Assembly: GCA_963721075.1 (NCBI GenBank)
Contig: CAVRHV010000013.1
Location: 62,001 to 126,000 of the forward strand
Length of the DNA: 64,000 bases
Source: DATFVA01 sp963721075
GTDB taxonomy: Bacteria > Bacteroidota > Ignavibacteria > Ignavibacteriales > Ignavibacteriaceae
Direction: 5' to 3'
The notes under the pieces are model-generated. The model had not been told where the DNA came from, searched no databases, and saw only the letters and a list, made by a program, of their open reading frames with translations. Both the position numbers and the translations under genes were made by a program. Below are positions 1 through 9,028 of the stretch, piece by piece; positions within the stretch are counted from its first letter, which is position 1; the number at the start of each line of letters is the position of its first letter.

Positions 1-273
1 ATATGGCTCGTAGCCGGTTAATTCTTTACAGGAAGGACTTATATAAGAAATTTTTCCGGAAGCGGATAATCTTAAGATTACATCCAGCGAAGCCTGGGTT
101 ACCAGGTTAAATTCAAGATAAGCTTCCCGATAGCGCTCTATGGCCGAAGATAAATCGCTCAGGGTCTCCTTAGCTATGGAATCATGGCCATTTAGCTTCA
201 GTTCCTTTAAGAGATTCTGAAGTTGATGTAATTCTTCCAGGTTTTGTTCAATATATTGTAAATTTTTCTTCAA
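1..273 (-). CDS. PAS-domain signalling protein, N-terminal part (runs off the window)
   Basis: The minus strand from 273 down to the window edge is open for 91 codons. It starts with a basic, leucine- and glutamine-rich helical stretch that looks like a coiled coil (about residues 1-65). It then enters a PAS domain whose opening GKISYISPSCKELTGYEP is a typical PAS core. Proteins starting this way are usually sensor histidine kinases or diguanylate cyclases, but the output domain lies outside the window. A TTG at 271-273 is the most likely start: an in-frame stop lies at 286-288, and an AGGTG ribosome-binding sequence sits about 12 bases upstream. The PAS assignment is seen in sequence; the kinase role is only inferred. 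Confidence 0.7.
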   Translation of the reverse strand, partial: MKKNLQYIEQNLEELHQLQNLLKELKLNGHDSIAKETLSDLSSAIERYREAYLEFNLVTQASLDVILRLSASGKISYISPSCKELTGYEPY

Positions 274-521
274 AGAAAGTAAAATTCACCTCGATAAATA
301 CCTGCATTGTATGGTTTATTTATAAATGTCCACTATTATGAGACATTTCTGGTAACATGTCACAAATTTTATTCCATAAAAGAAATATTTCCGGGTTTTT
401 AAGCTTTATCCCGATTTTTAGGCCGTGTACTCAAGCTACTTATAGACAAGCTGGAAACTGGGAAACGGATAAGTAGGGCTAGAGTCCAGGGTTAATTAAG
501 TTGGCATTTAATAGTTAAACG

Positions 522-600
522 GGAAAATGATGGTCCGCTCCCCGCCTACTCGTAATTGCTAGTGGAGCGGAGCGATCTATTACCGTAACTGTCATTTTCC
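522..600. repeat. Nested inverted repeat, 79 bp
   Basis: The outer arms GGAAAATGA (522-530) and TCATTTTCC (592-600) are perfect reverse complements. Inside them TCCGCTCC (534-541) pairs perfectly with GGAGCGGA (564-571) around a 22-base loop. The right end lies 6 bases before the -33 element of the promoter for the downstream gene. It could be a small palindromic repeat element, a leader or terminator-like RNA, or a protein-binding site. There is no T-tract that would make it a clear terminator. Confidence 0.5.
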
Positions 601-606
601 TCTGGT

Positions 607-637
607 TTGCTTAGCAGGCAAGTATTCTCTAATTTTG
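607..637 (+). promoter_or_regulatory. Bacteroidota-type promoter for the IDH gene
   Basis: TAATTTTG at 630-637 fits the TAnnTTTG -7 consensus. A TTG at 607-609 lies 20 bases upstream, the usual place for the -33 element. The predicted transcript would start about 30 bases before the ATG at 675. Confidence 0.45.
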
Positions 638-674
638 ATCATAATTTTTATTGAATTCTGGAGAAAATTTCTTT

Positions 675-1856
675 ATGAAACGAACGATAGTAACAATGCC
701 GGGTGATGGTATTGGTAAAACTGTATTACCTGAGTCATTAAGAGTTCTTGAGGCTGCCGGGTTTGAAGCTGAATATGTTCATGCCGATATCGGATGGGAA
801 TTCTGGTGTAAAGAAGGAAATGCACTGCCGCAAAGAACACTTGATCTTCTGGAAAAACATAAAATCGGATTATTCGGAGCAATTACATCAAAGCCTAAAG
901 ATGCAGCAGCGAAAGAATTAAAGGAGGAATTAAGAGATCAGGGATTTGTTTATTTCAGCCCGATAGTAGGATTAAGACAGCATTTCAACCTCGACCTGTG
1001 TATCCGTCCCTGCAGGTCATTCAAAGGAAACCCTTTAAATTTTATTAGAAGAGACGCAAAAGGCGGATTCGAAGAACCAATGGTAGATGCAGTTATCTTC
1101 AGGCAGAATACTGAGGGATTGTATGCGGGAGTGGAGTGGACAAATCCACCTAAGGTTGTAAGGGATGCTCTCGAAACTCATCCTAAAATGAAGGCTTTCA
1201 AGCAGGTACCGAGTGAAGATATGGCAGTATCTACCAGGATAATGTCGAGGAATGCCTGTCAGAGAATTATTCGCGCAGCATTTGAATATGCAAAAAAATA
1301 TGATTATAAGAATGTCACGGTTTGTGAGAAACCGAATGTACTTAGAGAGACTTCGGGAATGATGCTGAATGAAGCGAAAATAATCGCAAAAGAATATCCG
1401 GGAATAGATCTGTGGGATACGAATATCGATGCCCAGATGATGTGGCTGACGAAAAATCCGGAGATTTATGGCGTCGTTGTTGCTGAGAATATGTTTGGCG
1501 ATATTATAAGTGATGGATTTGCAGGACTGGTTGGCGGTCTGGGTTTCGCATGCAGCGCAAATATAGGTGAAGACGTTGCAGTGTTTGAACCTACTCACGG
1601 ATCAGCACCAAAATACCAGGAACTTAATCCTTCAATTGTAAATCCAATTGCGATGTTCCTGAGCGCCTGTATGATGCTTGATCATATAGGAGAGAATGAC
1701 AAAGCCGAGAAGATAAGAACGGCTATCGCAAAGGTTATTGAGGAAGGTAAAGTTAAAACTTACGATATGATGAAGTTGAAAGGTAATGCTGAGGTGTTTA
1801 AGCATGGAGCCTGCACTACGCAGCAGATGGCCGATGCAGTGATAGCTGCGATGTAA
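675..1856 (+). CDS. icd: Isocitrate dehydrogenase family protein (isocitrate/isopropylmalate dehydrogenase superfamily)
   Basis: This is a 393-residue beta-decarboxylating dehydrogenase, most likely NAD(P)-dependent isocitrate dehydrogenase (isocitrate to 2-oxoglutarate and CO2). Visible family features are the N-terminal MPGDGIGKTVLPE, the substrate-binding segment IFRQNTEGLYAG, the superfamily signature NMFGDIISDGFAGLVGG, and the cofactor-loop HGSAPKY. At about 390 residues it is longer than typical isopropylmalate dehydrogenase (about 350). The ATG at 675 is chosen over an upstream TTG at 651 because GGAGA lies at 660-664 and the residues before it do not fit the family. It leads a block of citrate-related genes on the same strand, which supports the isocitrate assignment. 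Homoisocitrate dehydrogenase is the main alternative, given the homoaconitase-like neighbour. Confidence 0.82.
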   Translation: MKRTIVTMPGDGIGKTVLPESLRVLEAAGFEAEYVHADIGWEFWCKEGNALPQRTLDLLEKHKIGLFGAITSKPKDAAAKELKEELRDQGFVYFSPIVGLRQHFNLDLCIRPCRSFKGNPLNFIRRDAKGGFEEPMVDAVIFRQNTEGLYAGVEWTNPPKVVRDALETHPKMKAFKQVPSEDMAVSTRIMSRNACQRIIRAAFEYAKKYDYKNVTVCEKPNVLRETSGMMLNEAKIIAKEYPGIDLWDTNIDAQMMWLTKNPEIYGVVVAENMFGDIISDGFAGLVGGLGFACSANIGEDVAVFEPTHGSAPKYQELNPSIVNPIAMFLSACMMLDHIGENDKAEKIRTAIAKVIEEGKVKTYDMMKLKGNAEVFKHGACTTQQMADAVIAAM

Positions 1857-1979
1857 TGTCACCTCAAGGCACCTAAAAAAGCATCTGCTCTTATTTATAA
1901 AAAGAATGACCGTGACACAGCAAAGCAATATCTTAGTAAGCTGTTATAGTTAGTTTCATAATCAAGGGAGGTTATCATT

Positions 1980-3626
1980 ATGAACGGAATTATACTCATT
2001 ATCCTTGCTATTGTATTTTACGCAATAGCTTACCGTTTATATGGTACATTCATTTCCCGCAAGCTTAAAGTTAACGCAGAGAAGGAAACCCCGTCGCATT
2101 CAATGTACGACGGAGTAGATTACGTGCCTGCAAAATCACCTGTCTTGTTGGGACATCATTTTGCATCAATTGCAGGGGCAGGACCGATTGTGGGTCCCGT
2201 AATTGCGGCCGGCTTCGGCTGGATTCCGGTTTATATCTGGGTATTATTCGGAGCAGTATTTATCGGAGGGGTTCACGACTATACCACCATTATTGCATCT
2301 ATACGACATCAATCAAAATCCATCGGGTATATAATTGAAAAATATATAGGAATAAGCGGTAAAAAACTATTCCTCTTGTTTGCCTGGGCCACGCTTATTC
2401 TTGTTGTAGCTGTATTTGCAATTATAGTAGCGGATACATTTGCAAGCATTCCCGCAGCAGGAACATCATCAATCCTGTTTATGCTTCTTGCAGTAGTCTT
2501 TGGTTTTGCGATATACAGAATCAAAGTTCCATTATGGATCGCATCCATAGTGGGTGTTGTTCTTTTATTCGGCTGTATTCCATTGGGCGAAATGTTCCCG
2601 CTCCACTTATCTAAACTTACCTGGGAGTTTATTCTTTTTGGTTATATCTTCATTGCATCGGTAACACCTGTATGGATTTTACTGCAGCCGCGCGATTATC
2701 TGAATTCATATTTCCTCTACGCTTTAATGCTGGGCGGAGTTGTAGGAGTATTCTTCGCTTCACCCGAGATGAACATTCCTGCTGTTGCAACTTTTAGTCT
2801 TGATAAGGTTGGCTACCTCTTCCCTGCCCTGTTTGTCACAGTAGCTTGCGGAGCAGTAAGCGGTTTCCATTCCATAGTTGCCAGCGGCACCACGGCCAAG
2901 CAGTTGAACAAAGAAACAGATGGAAAGCTAATCGGTTATGGAGGTATGCTTATAGAAGGAGTGCTCGCTGTGCTGGCTTTGATCGCAGTATCTGCTCTGG
3001 GAAGCACACAGTTTACAGACATTCTGATAAATAAGGGTCCTGTTACGGCATTTTCAATCGGAGTTGCAGCTTTTATAGAAAGTATACCCATTCTCCCGGT
3101 AACTGCTTCAACAGCCACCAACTTCGTAGCCCTTGCGGTTGCTGCTTTCGCATTAACGTCGCTTGACACCGCTACGAGACTGGGTAGATACTGCTTCCAG
3201 GAATTTTTTGAGGTAAGCGGAAGCAAAGAACAGCCGTTTTTGGTTAAAAACAGGTTTGCGGCTACTGCCGTTACAGTAGCTTTCGGTGCTGCCTTAACAT
3301 TCAGCGGTCAGACAATGTCCATCTGGCCTGTATTCGGGAGTGCCAATCAGCTTCTTGCCGCTCTTGCACTTCTGGCTATTACAGTATGGGTTGCCGACCT
3401 TAAGGAAAATTATCTTTTTGCCTTAATACCTATGATATTTATGTTCAGCGTTACATTAACGGCACTTGTAATGCTATTTTATACGAATCTATCGAACGGC
3501 CATTATATCCTTTCTTTCATTTCAGTACTTTTGTTTCTGCTTGCAGTACTTCTGGGTATAAAAGCCTATACGGTCCTGATTCACAAAAAACCTGATAAAA
3601 TTAAGGAAGAATTAATCACTGAGTAA
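1980..3626 (+). CDS. cstA: Carbon starvation protein A family transporter (CstA)
   Basis: This is a 548-residue polytopic inner-membrane protein with more than a dozen hydrophobic segments. The N-terminal region carries the CstA hallmarks HHFASIAGAGPIVGP and GVHDYTTIIAS, and a central AVSGFHSIVASGTTAKQLN is also typical. Family members import peptides or pyruvate and are often induced when carbon runs low. It is shorter than the roughly 700-residue E. coli CstA and matches the shorter CstA forms common outside enterics. The start follows a strong GGGAGG ribosome-binding site. It lies between IDH and the aconitase-like gene, so it may supply carbon to that pathway. The substrate cannot be read from the sequence. 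Confidence 0.9.
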   Translation: MNGIILIILAIVFYAIAYRLYGTFISRKLKVNAEKETPSHSMYDGVDYVPAKSPVLLGHHFASIAGAGPIVGPVIAAGFGWIPVYIWVLFGAVFIGGVHDYTTIIASIRHQSKSIGYIIEKYIGISGKKLFLLFAWATLILVVAVFAIIVADTFASIPAAGTSSILFMLLAVVFGFAIYRIKVPLWIASIVGVVLLFGCIPLGEMFPLHLSKLTWEFILFGYIFIASVTPVWILLQPRDYLNSYFLYALMLGGVVGVFFASPEMNIPAVATFSLDKVGYLFPALFVTVACGAVSGFHSIVASGTTAKQLNKETDGKLIGYGGMLIEGVLAVLALIAVSALGSTQFTDILINKGPVTAFSIGVAAFIESIPILPVTASTATNFVALAVAAFALTSLDTATRLGRYCFQEFFEVSGSKEQPFLVKNRFAATAVTVAFGAALTFSGQTMSIWPVFGSANQLLAALALLAITVWVADLKENYLFALIPMIFMFSVTLTALVMLFYTNLSNGHYILSFISVLLFLLAVLLGIKAYTVLIHKKPDKIKEELITE

Positions 3627-3637
3627 AAGAGGATTCA

Positions 3638-4171
3638 ATGCGTGATAAGATATTAAAGATCTGGCCTGAAATGGACTGGATAAAAAATGAAGAGCTGAAG
3701 GAAAAAACCATACAATGCTGGATTTATGCTGTGGAGAACAGCATTCTTTCTACTGAAGATCTGGAGGTGATTCCCTTCTCACTGCTTATTAAAGATTGTA
3801 AAATATCTTTTATGAATCACAAGAGAACCGCAGTACAGCTATCTGTAGATATAGCCAACAGAATGAAGCAAAACTTCGGTGAGGAGATAAAGATCGATAT
3901 GGATTTGCTTATCTCAGGAGCAATACTTATTGACGTCGGTAAGCTGCTCGAATATGATAAAGTAGATGGGAAACTCACTACCAGTAAAGCCGGTAAACTA
4001 TTAAGACATCCTTTCAGCGGTGTGTCAATAGCCGACCGTTTTGGCCTGCCGCCGGAGGTACAGCATATAATAGCATATCATGCAAAAGAAGGAGATCTTG
4101 CTAAGAGAAGTGTTGAAGCAATAATAGTGCATCACGCGGATTTCGTTTCATTCGATCCATTTAAAGCATAA
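3638..4171 (+). CDS. HD-domain protein lacking the histidine of the HD doublet
   Basis: This is a 177-residue soluble protein with an HD-superfamily fold. It has His61 in MNHKRTAV, then GAILIDVGKLLEY where the usual His-Asp doublet is Ile98-Asp99. Further candidate metal ligands are His124, His143, His148 and HHAD at 165-168. HD proteins are usually metal-dependent phosphohydrolases. Loss of one ligand may change metal stoichiometry or activity while the rest of the site is kept. The gene starts 11 bases after cstA and ends 35 bases before the aconitase-like gene, so it is probably co-transcribed with them. No specific substrate can be proposed. Confidence 0.7.
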   Translation: MRDKILKIWPEMDWIKNEELKEKTIQCWIYAVENSILSTEDLEVIPFSLLIKDCKISFMNHKRTAVQLSVDIANRMKQNFGEEIKIDMDLLISGAILIDVGKLLEYDKVDGKLTTSKAGKLLRHPFSGVSIADRFGLPPEVQHIIAYHAKEGDLAKRSVEAIIVHHADFVSFDPFKA

Positions 4172-4206
4172 TACTGAAATGCAAGTGATAGACATAGGAG
4201 TAAAGA

Positions 4207-6169
4207 ATGACTCAGACTTTAATTGAAAAAATAGCAGAGAAATATGCGGTAGGACTTGAACCCGGACAGAAAGTACACGCAGGTGATTACCTTTCAATCC
4301 GTCCCGCTTATGTTATGACACACGATAATACTGGTGCTGTAATACCTAAGTTCAAATCTATAGGCGCAAGTAAACTTGCCAACCCGCGGCAGGTTGTCCA
4401 CACGCTCGATCATAATGTTCAGGATAAAAGCGAAAAGAATCTTGAAAAATACCGGAAGATAGAAGAATTCTCAAAAAGTATGGGAGCCGATTTCTATCCC
4501 GCTGGTCGCGGGATCGGACACCAGATCATGGTTGAGGAGGGTTATGCCTGGCCGGGAAATATGGCAGTTGCTTCAGATAGTCATTCTAATATGTACGGCG
4601 GGATTGGATGCCTCGGAACTCCTGTTGTCAGAACTGATGCCGCTGCTCTTTGGGCTACCGGAAGGACATGGTGGCAGGTACCCCCCATTGCGAAAGTTGA
4701 ATTAAAAGGTAAATTGAGGAAAGGCGTAACAGGCAAAGATCTGATAATTGCACTCTGCGGTTTCTTCAACAATGATGAGGTGCTTAACCACGCTATCGAA
4801 TTTACCGGCGAGGGAGTAAAAAATCTTTCTATTGAGGAGAGACTGACAATAGCCAATATGACCACTGAATGGGGAGCGCTGGCTGGAGTTTTTATAATCG
4901 ATGAAAGAACAATCGATTGGCTGAAAAAGAGAGCGGAGTTCGTTTCAAAACGCGGTCCTGAAAATGTAAATTCCGATGCCGACGGCAACGGTACTCATCC
5001 TCGAATGAACCTTCAACGCATTGAAGAACTTGAAAAAAATACTCTAAAGGCTGATAAGGACGCATTTTATGCAAAAGAACTGACAATTGACTTATCTACT
5101 ATTGAACCGCTTGTTTCGGGCCCTAATACTGTTAAGACAATGACTCCCGTTTCCGATCTGAGCAAAGTTAAAATAAATAAGGCCTACCTTGTATCCTGTG
5201 TAAACAGCAGAGTTGATGATATTGCGGAAGCAGCTGCAATTGTTAAAGGAAAGAAAGTGGCTGAAGGAGTTCAGTTCTATATCGCCGCCGCTTCAAGTGA
5301 AGTACAGGCTGAGAGTGAAAAGCAGGGCTACTGGCAGACCTTGGTTGAAGCAGGGGCAATTCCACTTCCTCCCGGATGCGGTCCCTGTATAGGATTGGGA
5401 GTTGGACTGCTTGAGGACGGTGAAGTCGGTATATCTGCCACCAACAGAAACTTCAAAGGAAGAATGGGTTCGCCTGAATGCGCAGGCATATCTTGCTTCT
5501 CCCGCAGTTGTTGCTTCATCAGCTATAGCGGGAAATATTTCTTACCAATGGAAAGAGCAGAATCAGAAGCTGCTGGGAGAGATAAAGGTTAACGAAAAAC
5601 AGGAATCTGAGTCAATTGAAGTTAAAATCATAGATGGATTCCCTAAAGTCCTTAAAGGAGAACTTATCTTCTGCAACCAGGATAACCTGAATACCGACGG
5701 AATATATCCCGGCAAGTACACATATATTGATGATTTTACACCCAGGCAGCAGGCTGAAGTGGTGATGGAAAATTATGATCCGGAATTTGGTAAAATTGTC
5801 AATGAAGGTGATATACTTGTCGGGGGCTTCAATTTCGGTACAGGATCATCACGTGAACAGGCTGCCACAGCTTTGAAATACAGAGGAATTAAACTGGTTA
5901 TAGCCGGATCATTCAGTGAGACATATAAGCGGAATGCTCTTAACAACGGATTCCTGATCATCGAATGTCCAAAGCTTGTCAATGATCTCAAGACAAAGTA
6001 CGGCAATGATAAATTAACTGTTAAAACGGGCATTACTGCTGAAGTAAATTTTGTAAAATCAAAAATCATTGTTGATCAGAAAACTTATAATATTGATTCC
6101 GTTGGTGTACCGGCGCAGGAGCTCATTGTCTTCGGCGGACTTGAAGAATGGGTGAAGAAAAACCTTTAA
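4207..6169 (+). CDS. Aconitase/homoaconitase-family hydratase, single chain (frameshifted in this sequence)
   Basis: After removing one base this is a 653-residue [4Fe-4S] hydro-lyase with the large and small domains fused, as in aconitase and fungal-type homoaconitase. The large domain has VASDSHSNMYGGIGC and the three cluster cysteines, one in LVSCVNSR and two in GCGPCIG. The swivel domain has GGFNFGTGSSREQA. Reading breaks in the conserved NRNFKGRMGSP segment. Dropping one A at 5477-5478 restores SPDAQAYLASPAVVA and joins the two halves. All key residues are intact, so an artefactual +1 insertion is more likely than a real mutation. The neighbours (IDH, citrate lyase) suggest it works on citrate and isocitrate; homoaconitate or methylcitrate are alternatives. 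Confidence 0.8.
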
Positions 6170-6244
6170 CCAACAAACATTGCTTCATCCTAATAAAATC
6201 AGGATTAGCAATAACTAACAATCTATCAATTAAACAATAGAACA

Positions 6245-7685
6245 ATGAACAAATCCTTATCAAGAACTATATCTGAATTTGCTGTAAACTTAAAATATGA
6301 AGACCTCCCATCGGAAGTAATTAACCAGGTAAAACGTTTTCTGTACGATTCTATCGGCTGTGCCTTCGGCGGTTATCACACAAAAGACGTGAAGATCCTC
6401 AGGGACATTTACCTTGAAATGGGTGGTAAACCTGAGGCAACTCTGATCGGGTTCGGAGATAAAATACCAGCGGTCAATGCAGCCCTGGTTAATTCATTAA
6501 TGATACGTGCACTCGACTTCAATGATATCTACTGGAAGGAAGATCCTTCTCATCCCTCTGACCTCATACCGGCTGCGCTATCTCCGGCAGAGATGGTCGA
6601 GGCATCAATGAAAGATGTTATAACGGCTATTGTTCTTGCATATGAATTTGAACAGAGGATGTGTGAGTTTGCAGTGCCCGGTATAAGAGAACGTAAATGG
6701 CACCATGCTGCACTTACTCAGTTCGTATCACCTATAGTTGCCGGAAAAGTACTGGGATTAAATGTAGATCAGATGGTAAATGCCATTGGCATAAACGGAA
6801 GTCACAACCACACAATCGGCTGCCCAACTGCAGGAAAACTTACAATGATGAAGAATACGGTTGATCCTATGGCAGTGCAGTCAGGTGTATTCGCCGCATT
6901 GATGGCGCAGAGAGGCTATACCGGTACAGAAGCAGTATTTGAAGGCAAAGAAGGATTTATGGATACTTTCCTTGGATGGAATGCTAAAGAACAGAATATC
7001 TCTCCGGTTAAGATGCAGGGACGTGACGGCATATCAGAATGGAAGTGGAATATTGAAAAACTGGTCGGAGGACTGGGGGAAAGCTATAAAATAATGGAAT
7101 GCGGAATGAAAGCTTTCCCTACAGAAGCACTTACTCATACTCATCTTTCAGCCACGTTAAACGTTGTAACTAAAAACAATATCTGTTTTGATCAGATAGA
7201 AACAGTAACCCTCACCACTCTTGGCGCAAGCTTATGATATTCTGTTTGATCCGCATAAATACAGGCCGGAATCGAGAGAAACAGCTGATCACTCACTGCC
7301 CTACTGCATTGCCGCTGCTCTTGTCGATCACAAAATTACTACGCAGTCATTCTCAGATGAAAAGATGAAGGATCCCAGAATATGGGAAGTGATAGACAGG
7401 ATCAAAGGCGAGCCTTCCCAGGAATTTGAGAAGATGTTTCCTGCAAAGCAGCCCAGCAAAGTTATAGTACGTACTAAAGATGGTAAAGAATATTCAGAAT
7501 ACCTTGAATATCCAAAAGGCGACCCCAGAGAACCGATGACAATGGAGGATCTGGAAAATAAATTCAATGCTTTATCAGAAAAGCTGTTGATTCCCAGGAG
7601 ACAGAAGGAAATCAAAGAACTTATTTTCAAATGTGAGCAGATGACTGCCCGGGAATTTGTAGACAAGTTGACTGTAATTCCCTGA
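6245..7685 (+). CDS. MmgE/PrpD family protein (2-methylcitrate dehydratase-like; frameshifted in this sequence)
   Basis: With one base removed this is a 479-residue member of the MmgE/PrpD family. Those enzymes dehydrate 2-methylcitrate, and some also act as aconitases or as cis-aconitate decarboxylase. Visible segments are RFLYDSIGCAFGGY near the N-terminus, RALDFNDIYW, the conserved MKAFPTEALTHTHLSA, and KYRPESRETADHSLPYCIAA in the C-terminal half. The frame breaks at CTTGGCG; deleting one G at 7223-7224 gives a continuous reading into the KYRP segment. It lies 75 bases after the aconitase-like gene. Having two citrate-type hydratases side by side, with no methylcitrate synthase or lyase in view, leaves the substrate open. 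Confidence 0.8.
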
Positions 7686-7734
7686 GATTTATGTTTCATT
7701 TCATCAAAAGGACAAGAGTTTACCCTTAATTTGC

Positions 7735-7742
7735 TAAATTTG
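7735..7742 (+). promoter_or_regulatory. Possible -7 element upstream of the citrate lyase genes
   Basis: TAAATTTG matches the TAnnTTTG consensus exactly and lies about 65 bases before the CitDE start. I see no convincing TTG -33 element at the right distance, so this is a weak call. Confidence 0.3.
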
Positions 7743-7806
7743 GATATGATAAATTATTGTTATTGCGGACATTCAAAGCGTTCAATCCAAATAATAAAGA
7801 AACAAA

Positions 7807-9028
7807 ATGAAGACAAGCATTAATAAATCTTCCGCAGGAAAAAGAGGAGATTCTGTACGATCTGACTGCTATTTTGAGTTAACAAAGAAGAACTCAGGAG
7901 GGATCGTAATAGATGTGCAGAGTAAAGTTGATGTAATGTACGGGGAAGTAATTAAAAAGCAGATCCTCGATATGTGTAAATTCTTCAGCCTTAAAAATGC
8001 AGAAATCCTGATGGAAGACAGCGGAGCACTGCCCTTTCACAATTGCTGCCAGGTTTGAAATGGCAGTTAAGAAACTGATGCCTGAAACTATAACAGAATA
8101 CCTCCTCCCTTTCAATAAGAAAAATCAGTATAAATCTTCAAAGGATAAACTAAGAAGAAGCAGGTTGTACCTTCCGGGTAATGAACCGAAGTTTTTTATA
8201 AATGCGGGACTGCATTCTCCCGATGGTATAATCCTCGACCTTGAAGACAGTGTTGCTCCTTCAGAAAAAGAAGCGGCACAGTTAATCGTTAGAAATGCTC
8301 TTCGTTCTGTTGATTTTTACGGAGCCGAGAGGATGGTAAGGATAAATCAGCTCCCGAAAGGATGCGGAGACCTGAAATATATTGTTCCTCATAATGTCCA
8401 CGTAATCCTTATTCCGAAATGTGAATCTGCGGATCAGGTCATTCAGATTGAGAAGGAAGTTGCAAGATTGAAGAAAGAACATAATGTAAAGAATGAGATT
8501 TATTTTATGCCTATAATCGAAAGTGCTCTTGGGGTGATTAAAGCTTATGAGATTGCTTCTGCTTCAAAGTATAATTGCGCACTTGCAATCGGACTGGAAG
8601 ATTATACCGCAGATCTTGGCACTCAAAGAACAAATGAAGGAAGAGAAAGCATATTTGCCCGTCAGATGCTTGTTAACGCTGCGAAAGCTGCCGATATCCA
8701 GGCAATAGATACGGTATTTTCTGATGTAGGAGATATGGAAGGTCTTCGTCAAAGTGTAATTGAGGCTAAGTCCCTTGGTTTTGAAGGAAAAGGATGTATT
8801 CATCCACGCCAGATCCAGGTTGTGCACGAAGCTTTTGCACCAACTCAGGAAGAAATTGAAAAGGCAAAGAAAATCGTTCTTGCATTCGAAGAAGCAGAAC
8901 GTAAGGGATTGGGGGTGGTGTCCCTTGGCAGCAAGATGATCGATCCCCCTGTAGTAAAACGTGCACAAAGGACAATAGATCTTGCAATCTTAAATAACCT
9001 GCTTAATGAAAAGTGGCGGGAATTATAA
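7807..9028 (+). CDS. citE: Citrate lyase acyl-carrier/beta subunit fusion (CitD-CitE; frameshifted in this sequence)
   Basis: With one base removed this encodes 406 residues. Residues 1-95 resemble CitD, the acyl-carrier subunit: GDSVRSDCYFE, then the ending ILMEDSGALPF. The rest is CitE, with RRSRLYLPGNEPKFF, GIILDLEDSV, an acidic metal-binding region, and ALAIGLEDYTADLG. CitE cleaves citryl-thioester to oxaloacetate and acetyl-ACP. The frame breaks at CCCTTTCACA; removing one T at 8035-8037 reads GALPFTIAARFEMAVKKLM across the junction and joins the two parts. The prosthetic-group serine is probably Ser19, less likely Ser16. CitD and CitE are separate proteins in classical citrate lyase, so the fusion is notable. 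No citC, citG or citX is visible nearby. Confidence 0.82.

Larger units (their letters stand above)
274..674. other. Intergenic region between two divergent genes
   Basis: This 401-base stretch separates the minus-strand PAS gene from the plus-strand isocitrate dehydrogenase. I see no coding sequence or RNA gene in it. It holds a nested inverted repeat (522-600) and a plausible promoter (607-637), both listed separately. Confidence 0.6.

Noticed and set aside
4207..9028. Reading the aconitase, PrpD and CitDE genes as true pseudogenes in a decaying operon
   Set aside because: Each has one +1 break only, all catalytic residues are intact, and the same kind of break is seen in unrelated genes such as dnaJ and aroE.
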